Part shown: piece by piece, positions 1 through 9,700 of the stretch
Position numbering within the stretch: position 1 is the stretch's first letter
Layout: each line of letters opens with the position of its first letter
NCBI GenBank assembly: GCA_019415505.1
Contig: DXZC01000016.1
Location: forward strand, 3,202-23,644
From: Peptococcaceae bacterium
GTDB lineage: Bacteria > Bacillota > Dehalobacteriia > UBA7702
Direction: 5' to 3'
Length of the DNA stretch: 20,443 bases
The notes under the pieces: model-generated
What the model saw: the letters and a program-made list of their open reading frames with translations, nothing else
Database searches by the model: none
Told to the model about the DNA's origin: nothing
Translations under genes and position numbers: made by a program

Positions 1-417
1 GGTGCAACTGGCCCGTCGGGTCCTACCGGTGCAACCGGCTCCCCCGGCGTAGCCGGCGTTACCGGTCCTACCGGAGCCACAGGGGCTGCCGGTCCCCAGG
101 GAGCTGTTGGTGCAACTGGCCCAGCTGGTCCTACCGGTGCAACCGGTTCCCCTGGCGTAGCCGGCGTTACCGGTCCTACTGGAGCCACTGGGGCTGCTGG
201 TCCCCAGGGAGCTGTTGGTGCAACTGGCCCAGCTGGTCCTACCGGTGCAACCGGTTCCCCTGGCGTAGCCGGCGTTACCGGTCCTACTGGAGCCACTGGG
301 GCTGCTGGTCCCCAGGGAGCTGTTGGTGCAACTGGCCCGTCGGGTCCTACCGGTGCAACCGGCTCCCCCGGCGTAGCCGGCGTTACCGGTCCTACCGGAG
401 CCACAGGGGCTGCCGGC
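1..417 (+). repeat. 108-bp in-frame tandem repeat, about 3.9 copies
   Basis: Copies start at 1, 109, 217 and 325, and the last breaks off at about 417. Each encodes 36 residues, or twelve Gly-X-Y triplets. Copies 2 and 3 are identical to each other. Copies 1 and 4 are identical over the shared length and differ from 2/3 at the same silent sites plus one Ser/Ala change (GPSG versus GPAG). The pattern is A-B-B-A. The array may extend beyond the left edge of the window. Confidence 0.95.
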
Positions 418-1356
418 AGTAGTGTTACCATTTTAGGCTCCTATCCCACTTATGCGGATTTAATAGCCGCTCATCCCACTGGCAATGTGGGTGACAGCTA
501 TTTAGTTAACGGCCAGCTATATGTTTGGAGCGCCAATACCAACACTTGGGAAAATGTAGGCACCATACAGGGCCCCACCGGGGCAACAGGTCCCATGGGC
601 CCAACTGGTCCTACAGGCGTTACTGGCGCTACTGGAGCCACGGGCATAATGGAACCTAATGGCTATGACGTTTATGTGCGGCCAGGCGCTACTGGCGGCA
701 ATGGCACCCAGGCTAATCCCTTTGGCAGTATTGACCAAGGCTTGGCCGCGGTTCTGCCCTCTGGCACCCTGCATCTTCTGGGGGGAACCTACCCCGTTAC
801 TAGTCAAATTAATCTTAATAAAGATGAAATTACCCTCAAGGGAACTCCCACTACCATTATACAGTTAGAAGCTGCTGTTGTACCCTTTTTATTGTCTGGC
901 GCCGGCGTTACCATTGATGGTTTGACTATAACTAGCGACGTTCCCTACGCAGTGGAATTCATTCAGGTGGCGGAAGCTAACGGGAGAATTGTCAATAATA
1001 TAATTTACGGTCCAGCGCAAGCTGGTCCGTCCACTGGTTGGGTAACAAACCGTGGTTTTGTTATTCAACCTGGGGTGGCAAACCTGCTGGTGGATAATAA
1101 TATATTCTATAATTTACGTCAGCCAGCTTACCTCAATCCCAACGCCACTGGCAATATCATACATAATATTGTGTATAACACCAGGGGTTTTGTGGTGGAT
1201 AGCGCTGTGTTTGTCTTTTCCGGTAATTCCTGGGGTATACCGGAGAATGCTGTGGATATCGCCTTACTGGCCGGTACGCCCACTGGCGCGCCTTATGATC
1301 CTACCACGGATTTAGCCAATAATAACAGCGACGCAACCATAAGCGACCAGCGGTAA
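1..1356 (+). CDS. Collagen-like repeat protein with beta-helix-like C-terminus (5' end missing)
   Basis: The frame is open from base 1 to the TAA at 1354-1356, so 451 residues of a longer protein are visible and the start lies upstream. Residues 1-139 are Gly-X-Y triplets rich in GAT and GPT, as in bacterial collagen-like surface and exosporium proteins. Residues 140-190 form a small globular insert with the pattern [13 protein letters not shown]...W.NVG.IQGPTG, which I recall from clostridial and bacillar collagen-like proteins. Residues 191-215 are a second short triplet block. Residues 216-451 begin with [17 protein letters not shown], then give repeated short strands ([36 protein letters not shown]) typical of a right-handed parallel beta-helix. 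No membrane anchor or LPXTG motif is visible at the C-terminus. It is the only plus-strand gene and ends in hairpins. A structural surface or spore-coat role is inferred; an adhesin or glycan-binding role is possible. Confidence 0.85.
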   Translation, partial: GATGPSGPTGATGSPGVAGVTGPTGATGAAGPQGAVGATGPAGPTGATGSPGVAGVTGPTGATGAAGPQGAVGATGPAGPTGATGSPGVAGVTGPTGATGAAGPQGAVGATGPSGPTGATGSPGVAGVTGPTGATGAAGSSVTILGSYPTYADLIAAHPTGNVGDSYLVNGQLYVWSANTNTWENVGTIQGPTGATGPMGPTGPTGVTGATGATGIMEPNGYDVYVRPGATGGNGTQANPFGSIDQGLAAVLPSGTLHLLGGTYPVTSQINLNKDEITLKGTPTTIIQLEAAVVPFLLSGAGVTIDGLTITSDVPYAVEFIQVAEANGRIVNNIIYGPAQAGPSTGWVTNRGFVIQPGVANLLVDNNIFYNLRQPAYLNPNATGNIIHNIVYNTRGFVVDSAVFVFSGNSWGIPENAVDIALLAGTPTGAPYDPTTDLANNNSDATISDQR

Positions 1357-1362
1357 ATAAGT

Positions 1363-1389
1363 AGCCAGCGGGAATTATCCCCGCTGGCT
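1363..1389 (+). terminator. Hairpin just after the collagen-like gene
   Basis: A perfect 10-bp stem, AGCCAGCGGG (1363-1372) with CCCGCTGGCT (1380-1389), encloses a 7-nt loop and starts 6 nt after the stop codon. The downstream sequence is only mildly T-rich (CCTCTTAATG), so it may stabilise the 3' end or act together with the next hairpin. Confidence 0.6.
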
Positions 1390-1405
1390 CCTCTTAATGT
1401 AAAGA

Positions 1406-1442
1406 GAACCACGCAATAGTCGCGTGGTTCAATATATTTTTA
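1406..1442 (+). terminator. Second hairpin with U-rich tail after the collagen-like gene
   Basis: The stem GAACCACGC (1406-1414) pairs with GCGTGGTTC (1422-1430) around a 7-nt loop, followed by AATATATTTTTAAT. This is the better intrinsic terminator of the pair. It separates the plus-strand gene from the convergent kinase operon. Confidence 0.7.
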
Positions 1443-1670
1443 ATAATAGGGGCTATAATGATGATAGGGATTATAATGATTTCCCCAGGGTAAGGAAAGG
1501 GCAATGCCTTAAAGTCAGGGGTCTATGCCCTGTTCCTTGTCCCTTAAAATTCCCCCTAGCAGCCTTTGATTTAGCAGTTGCAACCCTGAGCCTGGCAAAT
1601 TATTTCTCTCCCGCTAGATTAAGTCGACAAGGCGGTGAATTAAACTTCAGCTTAACGGTTAAGTACCGGG
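1443..1670. other. Convergent intergenic spacer without a supported gene
   Basis: The spacer lies between the plus-strand terminators and the stop of the minus-strand kinase. It has a short direct repeat (TATAATGAT at about 1455 and 1472) and a short dyad, CTTAAC-G-GTTAAG, near 1650. An open frame here has no ribosome binding site and starts inside a terminator stem. I see no convincing terminator for the kinase operon. Confidence 0.5.
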
Positions 1671-4600
1671 TTAAACCTTCTTTTTCGTGACCAGTCGGTT
1701 CAGAGTTTCCCAAAGCACCTGCACGTCGATGGGCTTGGCTATATGGTCATCCATACCGGCGTCTAGTGAGGCTTGTACATCTTCGGAGAACGCGTTGGCG
1801 GTCATGGCAATAATCGGTATGGTTTTGGCGTCTACCCTATTTAAGGCTCTGATTTTGCGGGTGGCCTCATAGCCGTTCATCTCTGGCATTTGAATGTCCA
1901 TCAATATGGCGTCATATTTACCCGGCGGATTTTGGCAAAATTCCTTGACAGCCTCAACACCATTCTTCTTCACCATAACCGCACCGCTGTGCATTGTTAA
2001 GAGTTCGCAGAGAATTTCGGCGTTAATGGCGTTATCTTCAGCTACTAAAAAATTGCAACCTGCAAAATTCTTGCTTTTAGTGGCATAGATAGAATCCGTC
2101 TTACTTTTTGTCCCATAGCCCTTAACCTCGGTAGCTATGGGGAATTCCAATTCAATGTGAAAGGTGGTGCCCTGGTGTAGGCGACTTGTCACCTTAATAT
2201 CGCCGGCCATGAGCTCCACTAAGCCCTTGGTAATGCTGAGGCCCAGGCCAGAACCTTCAATCCTGGTCGCGCTATGGCTGCGGGCGAAGGGCTCGAACAT
2301 CTGGTTGAGAAACTCTTCCGACATGCCCGTACCAGTGTCCCTTATGGTAAAGCAGTAACGGACATGGCCGTGCTGTTCCTGGGGTGGCAGCTCGTGAATT
2401 GAAAATTCTACCTCCCCGCCGCTGGGCGTAAATTTAATGGCATTGCCCAATATATTAATCATTATTTGGTTGATGCGTAAAAAATCGCCGTAAAAGTATT
2501 GGTTGTGGATATGGCCGATGTTGATGTTAAAATCCAGGCCCGCTGCCTTAGCTTGGGGGGCCAACATGGAGGAGAGCTGCTCAATTAAGTCCGGTAGATA
2601 AACCCGGCGTTGGTTTAGAGTAATCTTAGAGCGCTCAATTTTGTTCATATCAAGAATATCGTTGATTAGGCTGAGTAAATGCTTAGAAGATAGGGTGATT
2701 TTTTGCAAGCAATCCTTCACCCGGTCACTGTCGTCTAAATGGGCAATGGCCAGGGCTGTCATGCCCATAATGGCGTTCATTGGCGTGCGAATATCGTGGC
2801 TCATGGAGGAGAGGAAGTCGCTCTTGGCTTGGTTGGCCTCTTCCGCTGTAGCTAAGGCCTCTTCCAGGGCATTTTTAGTCTCGCGCTCCGCCGCTAACAT
2901 CTCGGTTACATCGGCCCGCACCATACATACGGTTTTGTGGTTGCCGTCTCCCCAGAGCACGTTAATTTGCTTATAGCGTAAACCCTCTTCCGTTTGGTAG
3001 GGTAGGACAAAATCGTAGCCTGAGGCCATTTCCTCCAGGCGTTTAACCATGTTTTCCAAACGAAATTCCGCTCTTATTTCCTCCTGAGTTTTAGTGGGGT
3101 CGTAAAAACCCTTGAGGCGTTCCAGCGCTTCGTCATAATTATCCACCACCATGGGGGGGAGGTTTTCCAGCACCGTCTGGCGGGTATATAAGGTGAGGCT
3201 GCCCAAGTCGGTGCTAATAAAGGCCAGGAGTTCAAAGGTGTAAGCTATAACATTTAGCAACCCCTGTTGCTCCCGGACTGAATCAGTAATATCTGTCCGG
3301 GCCAGGCAAACCCGGCCCAAACGCAGGTCAGTACCGGAGACCGTCATATTTTTCGTCAGAATATTGCTGTCCTCATCAATAATGGAGTAGGGGAAGGAAT
3401 AGGAGCCTTCCTTTTTCAAACGCTCCAGCATATAGTCGGGGTCAAACATTTGGGCGGTGTGTTCCTTGTCCTTGGGCAGCACTTGCTCACTGAGCATAAG
3501 GCTTAAACGCTGGGAATGGCTGCCCTGTTGTGCCGGTAGGTCTTTAGTCGCCTTATTAGCCGTGAGAATCGTATATTTATCCTGATAGAGGTCCACGTCT
3601 ACCACTAAGTCGTAACTGTCAACTGATAGTTGCCGCAGTATTCTCTGGGCAATAGTGTTTTCCGTAACATCCGTTACCGTGAGAATACCGGTGACGTCGC
3701 CACTGTCCGGGGTTGTTACCAAATTCATATTTATTTCTACATAACGGCCTTGGGCTTCCTGGGGTAGCTTGATAAAGCAGGTCATCTGCTGTTCCGTATC
3801 CCCTCGTTGATAAGCCGCTAAAGCGGGGTCGCCGAGATAGGTGGCGCAAAAAGTTTGCCTTTCCTGGGGGTCAACCACCAAGCTGGAGAGGCCCAGGAAA
3901 AACTGCTCTCTTTCCGTGCCAAAGGTCTGTAAAAGGTCTGAGCCTGTATAATCCTGTACATCCAGGATTTTGTCCTGGGTGACATTGCAGTGGCCAACGA
4001 TGAGAGCATTGGGCCCGGGGGTGCGGTAGTGCTGTATAATCAGGTCGTTATATTGTTGGCGCAGTTGTTCTTCCTTTTCCAGTTCCTTGGTCATATCGTG
4101 ATAACCGGCATAGACCCGGCTTTCGCCGCCTTCGTTTTGGATTATGGTCAAGGTGTTTTTGACCCAAATATAGCTGTTGTCGCCTTTTCTCAGCCGGTAG
4201 ACTATTTCGCTGTTGCTTTCGCCACTGTCTATGTAGGCGTTCATCTGTTCAATCACACGCTGGCGGTCTTCTGGGTGAACCCCAGCCATAGCATCGCTTT
4301 TATATAGCTGCCAGGCCTCGTCTAGGGTCATACCGGTGAGGGCGGCAAATCCATCGGAGAGATACTCCGGGGTTGTGCTGCCATCCTTGCCATGAAAGAC
4401 CACCGCTACGCCGCCGGGTAAATTCTTTACTACTGTTTGGAAGTATTGCTCTAAGCGGTCTTTTTCCCTCTGGGTTTTAACCTCCTCGGTTATATCCCGC
4501 ACATATTTTACATAAGCGGGTATGCCGTTCCAATCAATTTCCCAAAAGCGGGTTTTGTAGAATTGGTTCGAGGCTTCTATGGTCATTTGGTGTTCCTTGC

Positions 4601-6323
4601 CGTCTGCCGCATGGCTGTTTAAGGTGCAAAAGGCGCAAGGTTCGTTTTTGCCATGGAGGGCCGCATAACATTTTTGCCCCAGCATATCCATATTTTGGGC
4701 GAAAATCTCTTTAGACTCGTTTATATAAAGTAATTCGTAATTGTTTTTATCAATAACGTAAATGTCGTCCGCCGTTTCATTGGCAATGCTTTGGAATAAC
4801 CGGGTCTCCGCTGAAACGCCAGTATAAACAGCGTAAAATCTGGGAGTCTCGGACAATGGTCCCATGCGCCGTCCGTTAAGGTGTATCCAAATCAGGTTCC
4901 CGTTCCGGTGGCGGACTCGGTAGGCTATATCTAGCACTTCGCCGCTGGTCAGGGCTGCTTGGGCTGCCTTTAACACCCGTTCCCGGTCGGATTCGTGTAC
5001 TGTATTGAGGGCGTCATCCTGGACCAGCTCGGCAAATTCAGCCTTGGTATGGCCGGAAAGCTGCCGAACGCCGTCGGAATAGTAGGTGGGTTTAAATTTA
5101 TTGTTGATTACCTGGTAACTGGCTATACCGCCGGGTATGGAGTTAACTAGGTGATTCATTTCCACTTGGGTTTTTTTAAGGTCGGATATGTTATGAAAAA
5201 CGCAGTGTAATAGGGGGCTACCATCCTCTTCCCCCAGCCAGGATGCCTGAACTCGCACCCAAACAATGTGGCCTGCCCTATGCAGTTTGCGGAATTCAAA
5301 GGTTGAAATCTTATGGCTGGCTATGACTTCTTGGATTTTAGCCACGACCATAGCTGTATCCTCCCAGTAGGTCATTTCCGCGGCGTCGCCCTTAATCAGC
5401 TCCTGATATTCCTCTGTTGTATAGCCGCTTAGTTCCGGTACGCCATCGGAAAAATATACTGTTTCAAATTTATCCGTTACTTTATAAATGGCCACGCCGC
5501 CGGGAATGGCGTTTATAATGTCCTGCATTTTTTCGTTGGTAACGGTCAATTCCCTTTCCAGCTCCAGCCGTTCGCTAACATCGCTATATACGCCATACAA
5601 AAGCTTAATGCCACTTATTTGGGTTTTTACTGAGATTGCCAGGTTAATCCAGCGGTACTCCTGCTTTTTGTCGTTCCAGACGCGATAGGTATGCTGCAAA
5701 ATACTGTTGTTTTTCAGAGATATTGCCACCCTTTCCTTTAAGAGCGGCAAATCATCAGGGTGAACCCCTAAAAAGGTGGTTTTTTCTTCAATGGATTTTC
5801 TATTTTCCTCACAGTAACCCATAATTTGGTAAAAGGCTGGGTTATGGAACAGGGGGTATATTTGCTGGCCGTCATATTTATAGACGCAAAGGCCACATGG
5901 TATACTGCTAAAGGTGGTTTGGATTCTTTCATTATACGCCTTAATTTGTTCCTCTTGCCTTTCCGCGTCTGTGATATCTAAGATGTACTCAATATGAGCC
6001 GGCCTGCCCCCCCAATCTATTAATTTGCCGCTAAGCTGATAAATGCGGTTATTGTGGGGGTGCTGGAATTTACGCACCATAAGCTCAGTGCGGTTCATTT
6101 CCTTAGCGCCGCAGAAAGGGCAGGGGTGATCAAATCCTATAATTTGGTAGCAGGTAAGGCCCGGCTTGAAGGGTTTACACAAAAATAGCTCTTGCGCCAA
6201 ACTGTTGGCGTAAAGCAATTCGTAAGTATTAGCGTCATTAACGTAAATAGCTGTTGGCGTATTTTCTAAAACTATCTCGGCCTGTGCTGTGGATAGTTCA
6301 GAGAGGCCTCTTTCCTGCGTCAT
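1671..6323 (-). CDS. Multi-PAS hybrid sensor histidine kinase with C-terminal receiver (1550 aa)
   Basis: Third gene of the phosphorelay operon. The order is about nine PAS or PAS-like modules (roughly residues 17-120, 130-255, 265-385, 387-505, 508-618, 625-748, 760-888, 893-1013 and 1020-1140), a short coiled coil, a HisKA dimerisation domain with phospho-acceptor His1176 in MSHDIRTPMNAI, an HATPase with N-box INILGNAIKF and glycine boxes DTGTGMS and GSGLGLSI, and a receiver with phospho-acceptor Asp1476 in ILMDIQMPEMNG. No hydrophobic span long enough for a membrane helix is visible, so it should be a cytosolic sensor. Modules 1 and 5 each carry a C-x(9-10)-C-x2-C motif. Modules 3, 4 and 6 share an IPGG(V/I)A...SDG pattern and look like internal duplications. 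ATG is preceded by GGGAGGA at 7 nt, and the gene starts 2 nt after the Hpt stop, implying translational coupling. The ligand is unknown. Confidence 0.93.
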   Translation of the reverse strand: MTQERGLSELSTAQAEIVLENTPTAIYVNDANTYELLYANSLAQELFLCKPFKPGLTCYQIIGFDHPCPFCGAKEMNRTELMVRKFQHPHNNRIYQLSGKLIDWGGRPAHIEYILDITDAERQEEQIKAYNERIQTTFSSIPCGLCVYKYDGQQIYPLFHNPAFYQIMGYCEENRKSIEEKTTFLGVHPDDLPLLKERVAISLKNNSILQHTYRVWNDKKQEYRWINLAISVKTQISGIKLLYGVYSDVSERLELERELTVTNEKMQDIINAIPGGVAIYKVTDKFETVYFSDGVPELSGYTTEEYQELIKGDAAEMTYWEDTAMVVAKIQEVIASHKISTFEFRKLHRAGHIVWVRVQASWLGEEDGSPLLHCVFHNISDLKKTQVEMNHLVNSIPGGIASYQVINNKFKPTYYSDGVRQLSGHTKAEFAELVQDDALNTVHESDRERVLKAAQAALTSGEVLDIAYRVRHRNGNLIWIHLNGRRMGPLSETPRFYAVYTGVSAETRLFQSIANETADDIYVIDKNNYELLYINESKEIFAQNMDMLGQKCYAALHGKNEPCAFCTLNSHAADGKEHQMTIEASNQFYKTRFWEIDWNGIPAYVKYVRDITEEVKTQREKDRLEQYFQTVVKNLPGGVAVVFHGKDGSTTPEYLSDGFAALTGMTLDEAWQLYKSDAMAGVHPEDRQRVIEQMNAYIDSGESNSEIVYRLRKGDNSYIWVKNTLTIIQNEGGESRVYAGYHDMTKELEKEEQLRQQYNDLIIQHYRTPGPNALIVGHCNVTQDKILDVQDYTGSDLLQTFGTEREQFFLGLSSLVVDPQERQTFCATYLGDPALAAYQRGDTEQQMTCFIKLPQEAQGRYVEINMNLVTTPDSGDVTGILTVTDVTENTIAQRILRQLSVDSYDLVVDVDLYQDKYTILTANKATKDLPAQQGSHSQRLSLMLSEQVLPKDKEHTAQMFDPDYMLERLKKEGSYSFPYSIIDEDSNILTKNMTVSGTDLRLGRVCLARTDITDSVREQQGLLNVIAYTFELLAFISTDLGSLTLYTRQTVLENLPPMVVDNYDEALERLKGFYDPTKTQEEIRAEFRLENMVKRLEEMASGYDFVLPYQTEEGLRYKQINVLWGDGNHKTVCMVRADVTEMLAAERETKNALEEALATAEEANQAKSDFLSSMSHDIRTPMNAIMGMTALAIAHLDDSDRVKDCLQKITLSSKHLLSLINDILDMNKIERSKITLNQRRVYLPDLIEQLSSMLAPQAKAAGLDFNINIGHIHNQYFYGDFLRINQIMINILGNAIKFTPSGGEVEFSIHELPPQEQHGHVRYCFTIRDTGTGMSEEFLNQMFEPFARSHSATRIEGSGLGLSITKGLVELMAGDIKVTSRLHQGTTFHIELEFPIATEVKGYGTKSKTDSIYATKSKNFAGCNFLVAEDNAINAEILCELLTMHSGAVMVKKNGVEAVKEFCQNPPGKYDAILMDIQMPEMNGYEATRKIRALNRVDAKTIPIIAMTANAFSEDVQASLDAGMDDHIAKPIDVQVLWETLNRLVTKKKV

Positions 6324-6325
6324 GG

Positions 6326-6739
6326 TTATTCCTCCCCCTTATATCTCTGCCAAAGCTCAACCACCCTTTGATATTCTGCCTTAATGTTCCGGTACATTGT
6401 GGAATAGTCCGCTGCTTTATCTGATTTATTTGCCTTTGCATCATAGGCTTCATTAGTTTCAGCGGCTTTATTTTGGCGCAGCGGTTCAACAATGGCGCGG
6501 ATTGAATCATATAGCGGCGTTAGGCCTAAATTACCGGTAAGGCCTTTTAAGGTATGAGCGGCGGAAAAAGCATCACTCAAATTGCCGGCGTCCAGGGCGT
6601 CGCCTAATTTTTGTAAATTATCATCCTGAAAGAGCTTGGGCAAAAATTTTAAATACATTGCCTCGTTATCCAGAAAACGGGCCATTGTGGCCTGGTAGTC
6701 ACCACCGTAGGCTTCAAAAAGTTTTTTGAATTCCCCCAT
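6326..6739 (-). CDS. Hpt-domain phosphotransfer protein (137 aa)
   Basis: A stand-alone histidine phosphotransfer protein. The conserved motif AAHTLKGLTGNLGL places the phospho-acceptor at His62, in the usual four-helix Hpt layout; the N-terminal MGEFKKLFEAYGGD resembles other small Hpt proteins. In hybrid systems such proteins accept phosphate from a receiver Asp and pass it to another receiver Asp. Its position between two hybrid kinases suggests it links them. The start is set at 6739 because AAAGGAG (6750-6756) lies 10 nt upstream. A longer in-frame start at 6802 would add 21 residues lying entirely within the preceding kinase and unlike an Hpt N-terminus. It overlaps the upstream kinase by 26 nt and ends 2 nt before the next. 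The Lys/Ala/Asp-rich stretch at about residues 90-111 looks like an inserted flexible loop. Confidence 0.9.
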   Translation of the reverse strand: MGEFKKLFEAYGGDYQATMARFLDNEAMYLKFLPKLFQDDNLQKLGDALDAGNLSDAFSAAHTLKGLTGNLGLTPLYDSIRAIVEPLRQNKAAETNEAYDAKANKSDKAADYSTMYRNIKAEYQRVVELWQRYKGEE

Positions 6740-9700
6740 TGTCTTCAGGCTCCTTTCTAAAAATAAAATCATAGAGGGTTTGGTAAAGCTTGCCGGGGTC
6801 AATGGGTTTAGCCAAGTGGGCGTTCATGCCAGCTGCTTTACTTTTTTCAATATCATCGTCAAAGGCATTGGCTGTCATGGCGATAATTGGTATGGTTTTG
6901 GCGTCGTCATTGCTGAGATGCCGAATATTAGTAGCCGCGGTTAACCCGTCCATTAGGGGCATACGAATATCCATTAAAATTGCGCTGTAATAACCAGCTG
7001 TGGTTTTACTGAACATCTCCATAGCCCGCAGACCGTTTTCCGCGGTTTCCACTTGAAAGCCCTTGTTTTCCAGGAGCAATGTGGCCACTTCGGTATTAAT
7101 GGCATTGTCCTCTGCCAAGAGTATGCGTTTTGCTTGGAAGTCATAATCCATGTCACGCTCTTTTTCCTTTTGGATTTCCTCCTCTTTTCGGCCCAGGGCC
7201 TGGGAAAAGGCGGAAACCAGGGTGGATTTAAACATCGGCTTGCTCATGAGCAAATTAACCCCAGCTAGCTTGGCCTCGTGTTCAATGGAGAGCCAATCGT
7301 AAGCGGTAATAATTATAATAGTTACCTCCGGGCCGACAATGGCCCGAATCCGCCGGGCTGTTTCAATGCCGTCCATTTCCGGCATTTTCCAGTCAATCAA
7401 AATCATATCAAAGAGCTTGCCCTGGCCCCACAAGGTTTCCACGCGGTTTACAGCTTTTCTGCCGCTGTCCACCCATTCGGCGGTTACCCCCATCTCCCGC
7501 AGAGTGACAATGGCGCTTTCGCAAACTGCCACGTCATCGTCAACTACTAAGGTTTTAAGGTGGGAAAAATTATAATTTTGCTTTTGCTGGCGCCGCCGCA
7601 ACTTTTCTTCCTCTGTAATTCCCACTTTTACGTCTATGGTAAATTCCGTGCCCACTCCTTTAATGGAGCGCACTGTGATATTGCCGTCCATCATATCCAC
7701 AATGCTTTTAGAAATAGCCAAGCCTAGGCCAGTGCCGCCATAGAGAGAGGTGGTGCCGGTGGATTCCTGGGAAAAGGGCTTAAAAATTTGGGGCAAGAAC
7801 TCCTCGCTCATGCCCACGCCAGTGTCGTTAACAATAAAGCGCAGGGTAGCGCCGTTTTTGTCCTTTTTACGTTGGGCGGCGGAAAATGTTACTTTACCGC
7901 CTTCCGCCGTAAATTTAATGGCATTGCTCAGTATATTAATTAGTACCTGCTGCAACTTCATGGCGTCGACAATATAGTAGTCATCTAACATGGGGTCCGC
8001 AATGCACTCATATTCCACGTTTTTAGCTGCTGCTTGGGTATAGCAGATAGAGTTAACGCCGTTTAAGAATTCTTCTGTGGCAACGGTTTCATTTTTTAAC
8101 AACATTTTGCCGCTCTCAATGCGGCTCATATCTAAAATATCGTTGATTAAGGAGAGGAGAAAACGTGAGGATATGCCAATTTTGGCAATACATTCAGCCA
8201 CTTGCTCGTCATCGCCAATGGCTTGGGCGGCAATGGCGCTCATACCGATAATGGCGTTCATTGGTGTGCGTATTTCGTGGCTCATACGGGAGAGGAAGTC
8301 TGATTTAGCGGCATTGGCCTGCTCAGCGGCAGCCAGCGCAGACGCTAATTCCGCCTTTTGTTTTTGCTCCTGGCGCACCACGTCTGTGGCGTCGGACCGC
8401 ACCATACATACCCGGCCCATGGCCCTGTTAATGTAAAAAACCTGAAAGCGTTTGACCCGCAATATACCGTCCTCTGTCATTTCCACAACAAAGGTATAGG
8501 AATCCCCGTGGTTGAGCTCCTGTAGCATATAATCATAGTCCAGCTTGCGCAAATACTCTTCCCTGGCCCTTTTGTCCATAAATTCCTGAGCTACCAGCTG
8601 AATATTTTCTTGAAAGTGCCCGCTGGGCGGTATAATATTTTTGAGGTCTTTATTGGAGGATATAACCCTGTGGGTATCTTGTGTTACGTTTATTTCGGTT
8701 ATTATATCGTAATCCAGCTCCGCGATCTGGCGCAGCAGCTCCTCCTGGAGCATTTTTTCCGTAATATCCACAGTATAGAAGAAAAACATAATATGGCCGG
8801 TGGTGGGGTTCTGACTAGTGCGAAAGCTGGTACTGCCCCAAAACTCCCCGTTGGCACTGGACTTGCGCAGAAAATTAAAGCTGTAGCTGTTTTTTCCCGT
8901 GGCAAAGTCAGCTAAAACCTTGTCCCGGTCCAGGGTTTTTAGTATCTCTTTGCCGTATTCTTCATCTACCGCTGAGCCGGCAAAGCGTTGCACCACTGCA
9001 TCATAGGATTCCCCTACTTGGGAAGCGTCAGCCACGCTGGAAGTGGAGACATAGCTTTCCATTTTATTCAGTGTGAGGTTAAAGCGGCCCTGGATGCTGC
9101 CTTCTGTTGAGGACAGCTCCGAATAATAGGCTAGCTCTTGCTCGTATTGTTCCTGGGCTTTTTTTTGCAACCGTTTTTCATCTGTAATATCCACAAATAC
9201 GCAGTAAAAGTGGGGTATTTCATCCTTCTCTTGAAATAATTGCGCCTTTATGGAAATCCATTTTATTGACCCATCCTGACAAATTAAGCGGTTTTCATTG
9301 CGAATTGTATTGCCGTAGCGTAGCTGTTCGTTAAGTCTCTCCGCCATTACGGCTAAATCCGCCGGATAAATTACAGCAGACATACAATTACCCAGAGCGG
9401 CAAATTCCTCACGGCTGTAACCCAAAAATTCAAATAATCCATCGTTGGCGTCAATGACGGAAAAATCTGAGTCAAACCGGCAACGGAATACCGCTCCGGG
9501 GATATTATTATAAATATTTAAAATGGTTTCCTGGGCCTGTTTTTCCGCTGTAACGTCAATACACACCGAGGAAATAGCCGGGCGTCCGTCTTCCGCCTGC
9601 ATTTTATGGCCTAGGTCGTGTACCCAAATATAGGAACCGTCCTTTTTTTTCATGCGGTATTCTACAACGTATTCTGGACCAGCAATTAATTGGGCCGCCA

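Noticed and set aside
1424..1690. 88-codon plus-strand open frame
   Set aside because: It starts at GTG inside a terminator stem, has no ribosome binding site, runs into the kinase gene on the other strand and shows no protein-like features.
6740..6802. N-terminal extension of the Hpt protein to 158 residues
   Set aside because: The extra residues lie wholly in the coding end of the upstream kinase, and a good ribosome binding site points to 6739.
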